Notes: a model not told the origin generated them from the letters alone. A DNA stretch of 49,776 nucleotides from Bacteroidales bacterium (GCA_017522255.1 JAFWZP010000063.1:1-49776); one strand, 5' to 3'. Positions 18,512-29,452 are shown, counted from the stretch's first letter. Program-made: numbers and translations.

Positions 18512-19768
18512 CTATTCATTATATTTCTTTATAGCCATACATGCGTTATGACCACCAAAACCAAATGTATTGCTAAGAGCAACATTTACTGTACGATGCT
18601 TGGCAGTTCCAAAAGTGTAATCCAAATCCGGAACGTTAGGATCGTCGGTAAAGTGGTTGATTGTTGGAGGAACGATGTCGTTCTTTACAGCCAAAACAGT
18701 GGCGATAGCTTCTACCGCACCGGCAGCTCCAAGCAAGTGACCGGTCATTGACTTGGTAGAGTTGATGCTGATATTCTTAGCATGATCACCAAACAACGAA
18801 ACTATGGCTTTTGGTTCAGCTATATCACCTATAGGTGTAGATGTACCATGAGTATTGATATGGTCAACTTCCGAAAGATTGACACCGCCTTCTTCCAAAG
18901 CATACTTCATAGCCATCATTGCTCCTAATCCATCGGGATGAGGTGCTGTTATATGATGAGCATCGGCAGTAAGACCGCAACCTACAATTTCAGCATATAT
19001 TTTGGCTCCACGTGCCTTGGCATGTTCATAGTTTTCCAAAACCAATCCGGCACCACCTTCGCCTATAACGAAACCATCACGGTCTTTGTCGAAAGGACGA
19101 GAAGCTGTCAAGAAATCGTCGTTGCGAGTAGACAATGCCTGCATAGAATTGAAACCGCCAACACCTGCAGCACATACCGAAGCCTCAGAACCTCCAGTAA
19201 TCATCACATCGGCTTTACCCAAACGAATCATGTTGAAAGCATCGCTAATAGCATGCGACGACGAAGCACATGCCGATACTGTGGCAAAGTTAGGTCCACA
19301 AAAACCGTACTTTATCGATATTTGTCCGGCACACATGTCGGCAATCATCTTAGGAATAAAGAAGGGACTGAAACGTGGTATATAATTGCCTTTTACAAAC
19401 GAGTTGCACTCATCTTCAAAAGTAGTTATACCACCTATGCCCGATGCCCAAATAACACCGGCTTTGAATTTATCCAATGTTTCGGTATTTAATCCGGAGT
19501 CTTCCATAGCTTGAGTAGCAGCCACAAGCCCGAATTGTGTATATAAATCAAGTTTTCTTGCCTCCTTACGGTCAAAGAAATTTTCGGGATTATAACCTTT
19601 TACTTCACAAGCAAACTTTGTCTTGTGTTGCGAAGCATCAAAACGAGTAATTAAGCCCGCTCCACTTGTGCCTTTTAGTAATGCATTCCAATATGCATCA
19701 ACGTCATTTCCAATAGGGGTAATACACCCTAATCCTGTTATAACAACTCTTGGTAAAGTGTTCTTCAT
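18512..19768 (-). CDS. fabF: 3-oxoacyl-ACP synthase II
   Basis: This is the elongating beta-ketoacyl-ACP synthase of type II fatty-acid synthesis, 418 residues. The Cys-His-His catalytic set is intact: Cys in VSACASSSHAI (about residue 167), His in NTHGTSTPIGD and His in KSMTGHLLGAAGA. The N-terminus VVITGLGCITPIGND and the C-terminus NTFGFGGHNACMAIK are typical. It lies 71 bases downstream of acpP, the usual gene pair. The KSMTGHLLGA motif and the neighbouring acpP favour FabF over FabB. Confidence 0.95.
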   Translation of the reverse strand: MKNTLPRVVITGLGCITPIGNDVDAYWNALLKGTSGAGLITRFDASQHKTKFACEVKGYNPENFFDRKEARKLDLYTQFGLVAATQAMEDSGLNTETLDKFKAGVIWASGIGGITTFEDECNSFVKGNYIPRFSPFFIPKMIADMCAGQISIKYGFCGPNFATVSACASSSHAISDAFNMIRLGKADVMITGGSEASVCAAGVGGFNSMQALSTRNDDFLTASRPFDKDRDGFVIGEGGAGLVLENYEHAKARGAKIYAEIVGCGLTADAHHITAPHPDGLGAMMAMKYALEEGGVNLSEVDHINTHGTSTPIGDIAEPKAIVSLFGDHAKNISINSTKSMTGHLLGAAGAVEAIATVLAVKNDIVPPTINHFTDDPNVPDLDYTFGTAKHRTVNVALSNTFGFGGHNACMAIKKYNE

Positions 19769-19839
19769 TTCTTTATCTATTTTTTATTTTTACTCGAATT
19801 AAATATGACTCTCTAATACTTAGACTTAGACATAACTTA

Positions 19840-20082
19840 TCAATTAACTATCTTTTCTACATAGTCAACTACGTTTCCAACCGTTTTCAAATTTATCATT
19901 TCTGATTCGGGAACTCTAATTGAAAATTCATTCTCCAAATTCATTATCAATTCACTTACATCAAGCGAATCTGCCGACAAATCCTTACGAAAATCAGCGT
20001 CCATTGTTATTTCGTTACTATTTATGCCTAATTTATCGGCAACAATTTCTACTATTTTGCTCTCCAATTCTTGTCTTGTCAT
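19840..20082 (-). CDS. acpP: Acyl carrier protein
   Basis: A small acidic protein of 80 residues with the phosphopantetheine attachment motif ADSLDVSEL; the modified serine is Ser39. It carries growing acyl chains for FabF and FabH, encoded directly downstream. The helix pattern (MTRQELESKIVEIVADKLG at the start, VGNVVDYVEKIVN at the end) is standard. Minus-strand TTTCTTTGC about 30 bases before the ATG may be a weak -7 element (one mismatch to TAnnTTTG), but no -33 element accompanies it, so the promoter is uncertain. Confidence 0.95.
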   Translation of the reverse strand: MTRQELESKIVEIVADKLGINSNEITMDADFRKDLSADSLDVSELIMNLENEFSIRVPESEMINLKTVGNVVDYVEKIVN

Positions 20083-20634
20083 ACTAATTCCACATTAATA
20101 TTTGCAAATGCAAAGAAACAATTTTTTTTCCTTTCTGCATTAGTTTTTAACAAAAAATCTATCACCTTTTCAACCAATCAACTTATTTTCAACACTATAT
20201 AATCTATATTAGTAAGTAATTCATCTCTAATTTATCCTTCCTCCATACAAGACTGAATATAAACATCTTAAAATGAAATAGATTTTCTTTTTGCTAAATC
20301 TTTTTTTTCAATTAACATTTTCAAAAACGGCAAAAAATACTTTTTTCGATGTTTTTTGTCTGTTTTTTTACTCTATTTCTTGTATATCATTCTCACTTTA
20401 TCAAAAAGAGATGTGCAAGTCTTTTGTACTAGGTAATATCGTTTACTATCTTTCAACTCCCCTATCCTGCAATGCCATTTTTTCTACGCGAGGAAAGTTA
20501 TTTTTCCTCACGTAGAATTTTCAATTTCATCGCGAGGAAATTCTATACACATCACGAGGAAATTTTCGATTGGCAAACATCATTCTTTTAATCATCTTCT
20601 AAATATCAAATCTCCAAGCATGAAATTTTACGCA
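20083..20634. other. Gene-free gap with a long hairpin and CGAGGAAA repeats
   Basis: No gene was found in this very A+T-rich gap. At 20482-20517 a 15-bp stem with one mismatch (TTCTACG ... CGTAGAA with inner GAGGAAA / TTTCCTC) is followed on the plus strand by TTTT. The word CGAGGAAA recurs near 20532 and 20554, so three direct copies and one inverted copy lie within 80 bases. The hairpin may end transcription, but its T-tract faces away from the transglutaminase operon. Confidence 0.6.
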
Positions 20635-23259
20635 CTATCTTTCCAAACTTTTGTATATCAATTCACCGGTACCTATTCGGTATCCTTCGGTTTTGAATAT
20701 GATATTACCATCTTTGTTAACGATAAATACCAATGGATAATTGTCTCTGAAATATTGGTCGGCATCTTTAAGCAACTTATCCATCCATTCATTATTCTTA
20801 TCTTCCAATATAATAGCATTATTAGGAAGCTTAGTAGCCAATTTATCAGGATTAAAGTCTTTTGTCATTTTGCTCGAAGGTACCAAAAACACTATTGTTC
20901 CATTCCACTCATTAAACTGCGATTTGAAGAGCTGCAAATCATTTATCAAATGGCGAGTAGGCTCTCTGTTTGGATCTATAAAGCAAAGCACAAGGTCTTT
21001 GTTTGCCACAAAATCCTGGATAGTAGCATTTTTATGCCATGGCACTTCCATAGATAGCGACACTTTACCATATATGTCTTTGCGAGGCACCAATGCTCTA
21101 AGCTCTATAGATTGAGTAATGGTTTTACCTGCTTCGATATTGAAAAACACCAATTTACTTAATGTGGTGCCATCGCTATAACGATTTCCGGTTGATAACA
21201 TATAATATCCGGGTTCCAAATCCAAAGTTATAGGGAATTTTGCTACACGTGGATCGTTTTCGTAATCAAAAGTTACAAAATCGCCATTCTCGAATTTAGC
21301 TATAGTATAATGTATCCAATATTGAGGTTCTATTTCGGTGTCGTCGGTATAGTTAAGAATCAATGTTCCTGTTTCTGTTTTAGGTTTCTCTTCTTCAAAC
21401 GAATACGTTCTCCATTCACCATCAGAGTATGCAAACAATTGGTTGGTTGCATTATCCAAATATGCAGGGATATTCAAGCTACGACAAGCAGCTACAAAGA
21501 ATATATCACGCGAATGTTTGTCGGAATATCTTAACTCAAATACACCTTTGGGGGATATTGGACAATTATAATAGTTAGCTTCGTTGTCAATTGTGATATT
21601 TTCGACAATCCACTCTCTAACTTTCAATGGAGTAGTGTTTTCTATATTCAAGTTTTCTTGCAAAAATTTGTGGTATGGACGTATCAACTCATTCGATATA
21701 CGAGCCGGCAATATCCCTTTCTTATACACATCAAATGAATAGTTGCTTTCGGCTTGATATGGTATTACAAATTGTGTCAGCACGTTTGCTTGACAATCTC
21801 TCAAATCTTTTTCGGAAAGGGCTTTCATAAAATCATACAATGGGAATGATGTGTTTTTTTGTTTCAAACCATCTTGTTGCAAAAAAGTTGCTATTTCGCT
21901 ATAGTTACCTTCGCTCTTTTCTATTATCTCCCATATTTGATCGTGAGTAAGATTTTCGTTTACAATAACTTTTACATCTTCTTTTTTGGGGAATGTGCTA
22001 GTATAAGCATTTCTTATTGAATCTTCGTAATGCAAACGAGCATTGTTTTTTGCAGTTTCTTCTTCTGTAACCTCTACACTTACTCGTCCTTCTTTAGGTG
22101 GGTATATGTCAAGTATTTCCACATATTCTTCACCCATATTACGAGTTAACGGCACTGTAATTGTCGAATCGGTTCTAACATCTATTTTGGCATAGTTGTA
22201 CAATCCATCTTTATTTGCCCAAATCAGCAAATCGCCAAAACCTGTTGTAAGAGATGCTTCGCCGTTTTTATCGGTAACCTTTGCAGCTATGGGATAATAT
22301 TCGGCATAATTGTATAGTTTAAACTTCACATTGGCATTTTCTATGGCATTGCCTTCTTTATCCACCACCTTTATAGCAATCTTTTTGCTTTCGGTATAGT
22401 TTGGTAACATATTCACACGCGAAAACAATTCTGTTTCATGATTTACTTCTTCAGCACCTTTGTACTTTCCAAAAGCATTGGAATGCACCATCATACAACG
22501 TGTTGCCGGTATCGAAAACCAACCCATATTTAATTTTACATCAGGTTCACAAGCTCCCAAATAATACCATTTTCCATCAACCCAAACTTCTACCCATGCA
22601 TGGTTATCGTCAGTATGTGCCCAACGTGGAGTATAGCACTGACGTGCCGGTATACCCACTGCACGCATAGCAGTAACTGTAAATGTGCTTTCTTCTCCAC
22701 AACGTCCAAGCGATGTTTTCATAGTAGCCAATGGCGAGGAGGTGCGAGAATCGGACGGACGATATGTTACCTTTTCGTGACACCAATGATTGACTTCCAA
22801 TGCAGCATCATACATATTCATATCTTTTATACGGTCTTTTAACTCATTAAAAAACACATTGCGAGCCGAATCAAGATTTTCGTTATTTACACGATATACC
22901 AATACAAAATGACGAAATATATCTTCAGGAATTGTTTTGCCCCATGCAAAAGTGTCGCGAGCTCGAAAAGCTCCTTCCACTTGTCCCAAAAAGAAATCGG
23001 CCGTATAGTCGGCTATATCACTCAAAGGCATATAAGCATACAAAAACTTTAAGGCCTCTTTTTGCTCCAATGCTATATCAGGATTGTTCATTATTTTATC
23101 CAACTCATTTCTACGTTCTTGAGTAAGGATTCGTTTAGCATAATCGCTTTCCACTTGTTTGCGATACTTTTTATCTGTTATAAAATGTGCTTCATTGCTG
23201 CACGCCACCATAGCTAACATACCTATGGAGATGGTAAGTACTTTTACTATCTTATTCAT
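20635..23259 (-). CDS. Transglutaminase-domain lipoprotein with thioredoxin-like C-terminus
   Basis: The 874-residue product has a lipoprotein signal ending LAMVACS, so it should be anchored in the inner or outer membrane. Residues 130-240 hold a papain-like transglutaminase core with the Cys-His-Asp set: Cys in SLGRCGEEST, His in DDNHAWVEVWVDG and Asp in ACEPD. A carboxypeptidase-regulatory-like segment follows (IKVVDKEGNAIENANVKF), then a second long region with SLNIPAYLDNATNQ. The last 130 residues look like a thioredoxin fold (LVLCFIDPN ... YPLVFIVNKDGNIIFKTEG) but lack a CxxC pair, so redox activity is unlikely. Such proteins may act as peptidases or cross-linkers in the envelope; the substrate is unknown. 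It closes the six-gene ruvB operon. Confidence 0.85.
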   Translation of the reverse strand: MNKIVKVLTISIGMLAMVACSNEAHFITDKKYRKQVESDYAKRILTQERRNELDKIMNNPDIALEQKEALKFLYAYMPLSDIADYTADFFLGQVEGAFRARDTFAWGKTIPEDIFRHFVLVYRVNNENLDSARNVFFNELKDRIKDMNMYDAALEVNHWCHEKVTYRPSDSRTSSPLATMKTSLGRCGEESTFTVTAMRAVGIPARQCYTPRWAHTDDNHAWVEVWVDGKWYYLGACEPDVKLNMGWFSIPATRCMMVHSNAFGKYKGAEEVNHETELFSRVNMLPNYTESKKIAIKVVDKEGNAIENANVKFKLYNYAEYYPIAAKVTDKNGEASLTTGFGDLLIWANKDGLYNYAKIDVRTDSTITVPLTRNMGEEYVEILDIYPPKEGRVSVEVTEEETAKNNARLHYEDSIRNAYTSTFPKKEDVKVIVNENLTHDQIWEIIEKSEGNYSEIATFLQQDGLKQKNTSFPLYDFMKALSEKDLRDCQANVLTQFVIPYQAESNYSFDVYKKGILPARISNELIRPYHKFLQENLNIENTTPLKVREWIVENITIDNEANYYNCPISPKGVFELRYSDKHSRDIFFVAACRSLNIPAYLDNATNQLFAYSDGEWRTYSFEEEKPKTETGTLILNYTDDTEIEPQYWIHYTIAKFENGDFVTFDYENDPRVAKFPITLDLEPGYYMLSTGNRYSDGTTLSKLVFFNIEAGKTITQSIELRALVPRKDIYGKVSLSMEVPWHKNATIQDFVANKDLVLCFIDPNREPTRHLINDLQLFKSQFNEWNGTIVFLVPSSKMTKDFNPDKLATKLPNNAIILEDKNNEWMDKLLKDADQYFRDNYPLVFIVNKDGNIIFKTEGYRIGTGELIYKSLER

Positions 23260-23299
23260 TGTATTTAATGTGTTTAATATTTATATGATGTTTTTTTGT

Positions 23300-24076
23300 C
23301 TATTGTATACCTCTTTGTCGTAATACTTCATACATAAATATACCTGCTGCCACACCCACATTTAGTGACTCCACTTGTCCAAGCATCGGCAATTTGGCTT
23401 TCACTGTGCTCATTTTAAGATATTCGTTTGACACTCCACTATTTTCAGCACCCATTATCAAAAGTGTTGGTAAGGTGTAATTTACCGTGGTGTATGGCAC
23501 ACTGCTTTTTTCTGTTGCGGCACATATCTGCAACCCCGATTGCTTGGCAAAGTTTATAACCGTTTTCAAATTATCTTCTCGGCATATAGGAACCCTAAGC
23601 AATGCCCCCGACGACGATTTTATTGCATCATCGTTTATAGCAGCACTTCCATGTGTGGGTATTACTATTGCATCTACTCCGGCGCACTCTGCAGTACGGG
23701 CTATCGCTCCCAAATTTCTAATATCCGTAACTTTATCCAACATCACTACAAATGGGACTTTGCCTTCGGCTATAGCGGTAGGTATTATATCCATTATCGA
23801 AAAATAATTTATCGGCGAAATAATAGCTACCACCCCTTGGTGATTGCCGTTGCGGGTTGTACGATTAAGTTTTTCGATTGGCACAAACTGAAAATGAATA
23901 TTATATTCCTTTATCATGCTACGCAATTCGCCAATTAGCTGACCGGAAATATTGTTTTGCAACAATATTTTATCTATTTCTTTACCCGATTTTATTGCTT
24001 CCATTACCGGACGTATACCATAAATGGTCATTTCGTTACTTTTGCTCGTATTCTTACTACTCAATGTTTTTTCCAT
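23300..24076 (-). CDS. rlmB: 23S rRNA 2'-O-methyltransferase RlmB-like (SpoU/TrmH family)
   Basis: This SPOUT-fold methyltransferase has the three SpoU motifs: motif 1 [18 protein letters not shown], motif 2 [14 protein letters not shown] and motif 3 [20 protein letters not shown]. The N-terminal substrate-binding part ([20 protein letters not shown]) points to the RlmB/TrmH group 3, which methylates the 2'-OH of G2251 (E. coli numbering) in the peptidyl-transferase loop of 23S rRNA. Other TrmH-group enzymes cannot be wholly excluded. The ATG at 24076 overlaps the end of lolD by 20 bases. An internal ATG at 24031, directly before IYGIRP, is also plausible. Confidence 0.88.
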   Translation of the reverse strand: MEKTLSSKNTSKSNEMTIYGIRPVMEAIKSGKEIDKILLQNNISGQLIGELRSMIKEYNIHFQFVPIEKLNRTTRNGNHQGVVAIISPINYFSIMDIIPTAIAEGKVPFVVMLDKVTDIRNLGAIARTAECAGVDAIVIPTHGSAAINDDAIKSSSGALLRVPICREDNLKTVINFAKQSGLQICAATEKSSVPYTTVNYTLPTLLIMGAENSGVSNEYLKMSTVKAKLPMLGQVESLNVGVAAGIFMYEVLRQRGIQ

Positions 24077-24710
24077 CTATCATTATTATTTTACGATCTG
24101 CCATTTCGGCAAATTCTTCGTTATGTGTTACTATTATAAACGTTTGATTATATTGTTCTCTCAAGTCGAAAAACAATCGATGCAGTTCTCGGGCATTAAT
24201 ACTGTCAAGATTGCCCGAAGGTTCATCAGCCAACACCACAGCAGGATTGTTTATCAAAGCTCGAGCCACAGCCACACGTTGCTGCTCTCCTCCCGACAAC
24301 TCTGACGGCTTGTGTCCACGACGGTGGTCTATTTTCAAAAAAGTCATCAACTGATTAGCACGCTCTTCCATCTCGTCTTTAGCGGTGCCTTTTATCATTG
24401 CCGGAATAAGAATATTTTCCCATGCAGTAAACTCCGGCAAAAGATGATGGAACTGAAAAACAAAACCTATGTTTGTATTTCGGAACTGCGACAAACTACG
24501 TTCGTTTAAAGTATTCACATCAACACCGTTAATCACAACCGAGCCTCTATCGGGTTTTTCCAATGTGCCTACGATTTGGAGCAACGTGGTTTTACCAGCT
24601 CCCGACGCACCCACTATAGAAATTATCTCGCCCTTGTCAACGGCAAAGTCTATGCCTTTCAGCACTTGAACATTGCCATACGATTTATATATCTGTTCTA
24701 TCCTTATCAT
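24057..24710 (-). CDS. lolD: Lipoprotein-release ABC transporter ATP-binding protein LolD-like
   Basis: This is a 217-residue ATPase of the MacB/LolD type. Walker A is GASGAGKTT (residues 34-42), the signature is [15 protein letters not shown] and Walker B is [12 protein letters not shown]. The H-loop is in [11 protein letters not shown]. The phrase [20 protein letters not shown] is highly typical of LolD, which powers release of outer-membrane lipoproteins from the inner membrane with LolC/E. The permease genes are not in this window, so in this organism the subunits are encoded apart. The gene lies 8 bases after the patatin gene and overlaps rlmB. Confidence 0.88.
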   Translation of the reverse strand: MIRIEQIYKSYGNVQVLKGIDFAVDKGEIISIVGASGAGKTTLLQIVGTLEKPDRGSVVINGVDVNTLNERSLSQFRNTNIGFVFQFHHLLPEFTAWENILIPAMIKGTAKDEMEERANQLMTFLKIDHRRGHKPSELSGGEQQRVAVARALINNPAVVLADEPSGNLDSINARELHRLFFDLREQYNQTFIIVTHNEEFAEMADRKIIMIDGKNIE

Positions 24711-24718
24711 ATCATTTT

Positions 24719-27091
24719 TTAATGTTCGGTTACTCTCTTATTATATAATGTAAAGCCTATAGTACCCACTACCGAAAATATTTGTCGTTTTGCGTTGCGT
24801 CCTTCTTGACGATAGTTTAGCATCAAACTTATAGGTCCTATAGGTGCATGGTATACAACACCTGCCGATGCCAACAAATATCTTTTGGCAAAATATGGTC
24901 CAAAGTATGCTTTGTTAAATTCATCTCTACATATCTCTCTTATCGGCTGATATATGTAACACTCGCCTCGCAAATGCATCTTTTTATTTATATGATATAT
25001 ATTCTGCAAACCCATCGAAATATATTCAAATGAATGATATTCCTGTATGAAGTTTTGCGACAATTCCACAATAGGAGCAAAATTGTAGGCGTGCAACAAC
25101 GTTGCCAAATAATTGGAGAACAACAAACTATTAAAGCCCATAGTATAAAGACCTTCGGCAGACACTCCCAACGAATATTTGTCAGCAAGTTTAAAATATC
25201 GATTATATTTAGCATGGAACTGTATCCAATCGTGAGTTTTGATTACTTGAGGGTTCAACCCATTTTCGCTAAATCGTTCTTTACCTGACACAAAAGAAGC
25301 ATTAATCAAAAGATGCATTCCGCTTGTAGGATACTGCCAATAGTTTAAAAAATTACGTTCATAACACAGCGATGCCGTAAATGGTTTAAATGAAGTATAA
25401 TCCGATGTGTCGTTAAAATTTATATGCATAAAGTCTTGAAAATATCGGCTGTGTTCGAAATTCTGCGACAATTTTAGCGAAAGCTTTGCATACTGTCCAA
25501 TCGGCAGCCCCACACTACCGGCAAAATAATGTTCACGTTGTTTCAGATATATCGGTTGCTCTGCGTCAAACGAAAACACCGATGACTCATAGTAGTTCCA
25601 ACCATTAAACACATATTCCAATTGTGTATAAAATGGCATACGAGTAGGAAAATCGATACGAATATATGGGTTAACCGAATTATAAAAACGCCCTGCATAA
25701 ACATCTGCAGCCATAAGTGTACTTATATATCCGGTATGCCTATAATTTAGATGAGTAAAGATTTGACTTGGTGATCCGAACGACACATTACCTCCAATGG
25801 CTGCACTAAAGGCATCTTTCATTTTTACTTTTAACCTTACATTATAGTTGCCTTTCACAGTGTCAAAATTTATGGTAGGGTGAACCGAACTTATATTATT
25901 GTCCGAAAACAATCGCAGATAAGAAGTCTTCATATAATTCATAGTATACAAATCCTTATCCTTCATCGACAATAGGTGTTTTACATATTTTTGCTGCGAC
26001 CTATTCACACCACTCACAAACACCGAATCGATAATCATCAAAGGCTGTCTCGAAATAAACTCTAACCTTCTTGCTACCACCTCATCGGGCGACACCCTTT
26101 TAGGTATCAAAGCCTTTATGGTGTCCATATTGCTTTTCACCTCGTCGTAGCCAATCTGTATAACCTCTAATGTGTTGCTAAAATCTATAACATTAAGCTG
26201 AGGCACCTTTGGCTCAAGTATTATACCTATTGTATTGCTATCCAACTCATACTTAGTTTCTATAGTAACCATACGCCGAACAAAGCTCACTATATTACCA
26301 TCTTTGGCTTCCGGAAATTCACCCGAAGTTTTTATCCCTATTATTATATCCGGCGAAAAATCATCTTTCATTTTCTGTATAGGGAAATTGTCGTAGAGAC
26401 CACCGTCGAAATATAAAACAGAGTCATAAGTAATAGGGTTAAAATAAAGAGGGAAAGTCATAGAAGCTCTGATAGCCAACCCCAAGTCGCCATTCGAAAA
26501 ATAAAACGGCTTACGCTTGTTGATGTCAGCAGCCACACAACGAAAAGGCACAAACAAACTATCAAAATTTCCCTTAGACACCGCTGAAGCTCCGGCAAAC
26601 ATCTCCATAAAAGCAAAGTCTATCAAAACCGGCGACACCAAACTCGATGGCATATTCAAGTGTATCCCCTTTTTATCGATATTCATATTAACACCCAACC
26701 ATTTCGGATTGGGATTTTCTTTTTTGAAAGTATAGGAATATGCTTCGTCGATACGTCCATTTATCCAATCTATAAACTCCTCGGAGAGAAATAGTTTTTC
26801 CATCTGTTCGGTGGTGTAGCCCGAAGCATACAATCCTCCGACTATGGCACCTGCCGAAGTTCCCGTTATATAATCGATGGGTATGCCTGCTTCCTCCAAA
26901 GCCTTTATGGCACCTATATGAGCCACTCCTTTGGCACCTCCACCGCTGAGCACTAACCCTACGGTGGGTCTATGCAACGAGGTATCAATGGAGTTTTGAC
27001 CTTGTACCGAAACTACGATACAAAATAATAACACCAACGTAAATATGTCGGCTATTCTATGCATTTTTTTCGTGTTTCGGTATCCGGTCAT
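24719..27091 (-). CDS. Patatin-like phospholipase fused to an outer-membrane beta-barrel
   Basis: The 790-residue product has a signal peptide ending SVQGQ. The patatin domain spans about residues 45-240: an oxyanion hole in [20 protein letters not shown], the catalytic Ser in [12 protein letters not shown] (GxSxG) and the catalytic Asp in [17 protein letters not shown]-like segment (about 350-410, [19 protein letters not shown]) and a BamA/TamA-type 16-stranded barrel follow. This order matches the PlpD family of type Vd secretion, in which the lipase is exported by its own barrel. In Bacteroidota such proteins may stay cell-attached and act on phospholipids. It is in the ruvB operon next to lolD, so it is probably linked to outer-membrane upkeep. 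An ATG at 27064 would give a more standard signal peptide. Confidence 0.9.
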   Translation of the reverse strand: MTGYRNTKKMHRIADIFTLVLLFCIVVSVQGQNSIDTSLHRPTVGLVLSGGGAKGVAHIGAIKALEEAGIPIDYITGTSAGAIVGGLYASGYTTEQMEKLFLSEEFIDWINGRIDEAYSYTFKKENPNPKWLGVNMNIDKKGIHLNMPSSLVSPVLIDFAFMEMFAGASAVSKGNFDSLFVPFRCVAADINKRKPFYFSNGDLGLAIRASMTFPLYFNPITYDSVLYFDGGLYDNFPIQKMKDDFSPDIIIGIKTSGEFPEAKDGNIVSFVRRMVTIETKYELDSNTIGIILEPKVPQLNVIDFSNTLEVIQIGYDEVKSNMDTIKALIPKRVSPDEVVARRLEFISRQPLMIIDSVFVSGVNRSQQKYVKHLLSMKDKDLYTMNYMKTSYLRLFSDNNISSVHPTINFDTVKGNYNVRLKVKMKDAFSAAIGGNVSFGSPSQIFTHLNYRHTGYISTLMAADVYAGRFYNSVNPYIRIDFPTRMPFYTQLEYVFNGWNYYESSVFSFDAEQPIYLKQREHYFAGSVGLPIGQYAKLSLKLSQNFEHSRYFQDFMHINFNDTSDYTSFKPFTASLCYERNFLNYWQYPTSGMHLLINASFVSGKERFSENGLNPQVIKTHDWIQFHAKYNRYFKLADKYSLGVSAEGLYTMGFNSLLFSNYLATLLHAYNFAPIVELSQNFIQEYHSFEYISMGLQNIYHINKKMHLRGECYIYQPIREICRDEFNKAYFGPYFAKRYLLASAGVVYHAPIGPISLMLNYRQEGRNAKRQIFSVVGTIGFTLYNKRVTEH

Positions 27092-27108
27092 TATTAATAG
27101 ATATTTCG

Positions 27109-28347
27109 TTATTTTATTACTTTTCCATTTAAAACAACAGTTTCCACCTTATTGTTTCCATACGAGTATGGCATATATTCATACGATGGAATGGGCTTGG
27201 TAATATAAAGATTAGCTTTTTTGCCCACTGCTATACTTCCAAGCACATCACTAACTCCCATGGCATAGCCACTATTTATGGTGGTAGCATTGATTGCTTC
27301 TTCGGGAGTCATACGATAATTAACACATGCAAACGACATTATAAGTTGCATATTTCCCGACGGCGACGAACCGGGATTAAAATCGCTTGCCATTGCCACC
27401 GGCAATCCGGCATTCATCATCTTGCGTACCGGCGATAATTGCATATTCAAGAAAAATGCTGCTCCGGGCAATACGGTAGGCATACATTCCGAATTTAAAA
27501 AAGCTTCTATTTCGGCATCTTCAACAAATTCCAAATGGTCGCACGAAAGAGCATTATATTTAACACCCACTTGCACACCTCCCGAACAAGCCATCTCATT
27601 GGCATGTATCTTGGGACGCATACCATATTTGGCACCGGCTTCGAGCATGCGTGCAGTTTCGTCTACAGTAAAAAAGCCTTTGTCGCAAAATACATCTATA
27701 TAGTCAGCCAAACCTTCGGCAGCAGCCTGTGGTATCATTTCGTTTATCACTACATCTACAAACTCGCCTTGTCGACCACGATATTCCATAGGCACACCAT
27801 GGGCACCAAGCAAAGTGGATTTTATGGTAAGTGGCGAATTTTCTTTAAGACGACGTATCACACGCAACATCTTCATTTCGGCTTCGGTAGTCAAACCATA
27901 ACCGCTTTTTATTTCTACTGCTCCTGTGCCGTATGCTATTATTTCGTTTAAGCGTTGCATAGCATCGTCATACAACTCATCTTCCGTGGCTTGTTGCAAG
28001 CGTTTAGCCGAATTTAATATACCGCCACCGCGTTGTGCTATCTCTTCGTATGATAGTCCTTTTATCTTGTCGATATATTCTATTTCCCTACTGCCGGCAT
28101 ATATCAAATGAGTGTGCGAATCGCAAAACGATGGAAATACCATTCGTCCTGTAGCATCTATTTCTTTATCAAAAGTTTGTTCTTGCAAGCTATCCATAGT
28201 TCCAAACGACAATATTTTGTCGCCATCTATAATAAGATAAGCATTTTTTATTGTTTTTATCGATGCCATATCTTTGCCACACACTTTAAGGCGTGGCGTT
28301 TCTTCTACTTGTACAAGTTCTTTTATATTTTTTATCAGTGTCTTCAT
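27109..28347 (-). CDS. hutI: Imidazolonepropionase
   Basis: HutI (412 residues) is a metal-dependent amidohydrolase of histidine degradation that opens 4-imidazolone-5-propanoate to N-formimino-glutamate. The HxH metal motif is in FPSFCDSHTHLIYAGSR. EIKSGYGL, STLLGAHGVP and ALSCDHLEFV follow, and ASDFNPGSSPSGNMQLIMS near the end is characteristic of HutI. No hutH, hutU or ftcD/hutG is in the window, so the pathway is split or the gene is isolated. It sits 28 bases after ruvB and 17 bases before the patatin gene, an unusual position for a catabolic gene. Confidence 0.92.
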   Translation of the reverse strand: MKTLIKNIKELVQVEETPRLKVCGKDMASIKTIKNAYLIIDGDKILSFGTMDSLQEQTFDKEIDATGRMVFPSFCDSHTHLIYAGSREIEYIDKIKGLSYEEIAQRGGGILNSAKRLQQATEDELYDDAMQRLNEIIAYGTGAVEIKSGYGLTTEAEMKMLRVIRRLKENSPLTIKSTLLGAHGVPMEYRGRQGEFVDVVINEMIPQAAAEGLADYIDVFCDKGFFTVDETARMLEAGAKYGMRPKIHANEMACSGGVQVGVKYNALSCDHLEFVEDAEIEAFLNSECMPTVLPGAAFFLNMQLSPVRKMMNAGLPVAMASDFNPGSSPSGNMQLIMSFACVNYRMTPEEAINATTINSGYAMGVSDVLGSIAVGKKANLYITKPIPSYEYMPYSYGNNKVETVVLNGKVIK

Positions 28348-28375
28348 CTGCTATTTATATGTTTTGTTATGTTTA

Positions 28376-29446
28376 TCAAAATAATTCTTGCTGTCCTCCG
28401 GTGGCTTTAAACTTTCCCAAATGCTGATATGCCAGCGGAGTAACCTCACGTCCGCGAGGAGTACGCATCAAATAACCTTCTTGTATCAAAAAAGGTTCAT
28501 ACACCTCTTCTATTGTTCCGGCGTCTTCGCCCACAGCAGTAGCTATGGTGGATATACCCACCGGACCGCCCTTAAATTTTTCTATTATCACTTCCAATAT
28601 CCTATTATCCATCTCGTCCAAACCATGCTTATCCACATTTAATGCCGACAAAGCATATTGTGCTATCTCCAATGTTATTATTCCTGTACCTTTCACCTGA
28701 GCAAAATCTCTTACCCTGCGTATCAAAAGATTGGCAATACGAGGTGTTCCACGACTGCGACGTGCTATCTCGAATGCCGACTCGCTTGTGATAGGCACAT
28801 CAAGCAAACCTGCCGAACGATTGATAATTTGAGCCATAGTATCCACATCGTAGTATTGCAAACGCGATGTAATACCAAATCTCGAACGCAACGGAGCGGT
28901 GAGCAATCCCGATCGTGTGGTGGCTCCTATCAGAGTAAACGGATTCAACGATATCTGCACACTGCGAGCACTTGGCCCCGACTCTATCATAATATCTATC
29001 TTATAATCCTCCATAGCCGAATAGAGATACTCCTCCACTATCGGCGAAAGGCGATGTATCTCATCAATAAAAAGCACATCGTTAGGTTCCAAATTAGTAA
29101 GTATACCGGCTAACTCGCCGGGCTTATCAAGCACCGGACCCGATGTCATCTTCATATTCACACCCAATTCGTTGGCCACAATGTGCGACAACGTGGTTTT
29201 GCCCAAACCCGGAGGACCATGTAGCAACAAATGATCCAAGGGCTCGTTGCGTTCGCGTGCGGCCTGAACAAATATTTTCAAATTGTCAAGCACCTGAGCC
29301 TGACCCGCAAAACTATCAAAATGCGAAGGTCGCAAAGCTCGTTCTATTTCACGGTCGCTCTTTGATTGACTCTTGCCTGTGGCATCTAAATTCTCGTTCA
29401 TATCGTTAAAGAACAATTGTTCATAATCATTTTCATCAGCAGACAT
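28376..29446 (-). CDS. ruvB: Holliday junction branch-migration helicase RuvB
   Basis: RuvB is the hexameric AAA+ motor that drives branch migration with RuvA. Walker A is [10 protein letters not shown], Walker B is [12 protein letters not shown], sensor 1 is [20 protein letters not shown] with the arginine finger, and the C-terminal winged helix includes [18 protein letters not shown] and [17 protein letters not shown]. The ATG at 29446 ([10 protein letters not shown]) is preferred to a TTG two codons upstream. A charged N-terminal extension of about 30 residues precedes [11 protein letters not shown]. It is the first gene of a six-gene operon with a consensus promoter about 165 bases upstream. 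Confidence 0.96.
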   Translation of the reverse strand: MSADENDYEQLFFNDMNENLDATGKSQSKSDREIERALRPSHFDSFAGQAQVLDNLKIFVQAARERNEPLDHLLLHGPPGLGKTTLSHIVANELGVNMKMTSGPVLDKPGELAGILTNLEPNDVLFIDEIHRLSPIVEEYLYSAMEDYKIDIMIESGPSARSVQISLNPFTLIGATTRSGLLTAPLRSRFGITSRLQYYDVDTMAQIINRSAGLLDVPITSESAFEIARRSRGTPRIANLLIRRVRDFAQVKGTGIITLEIAQYALSALNVDKHGLDEMDNRILEVIIEKFKGGPVGISTIATAVGEDAGTIEEVYEPFLIQEGYLMRTPRGREVTPLAYQHLGKFKATGGQQELF

Positions 29447-29452
29447 AATCAA

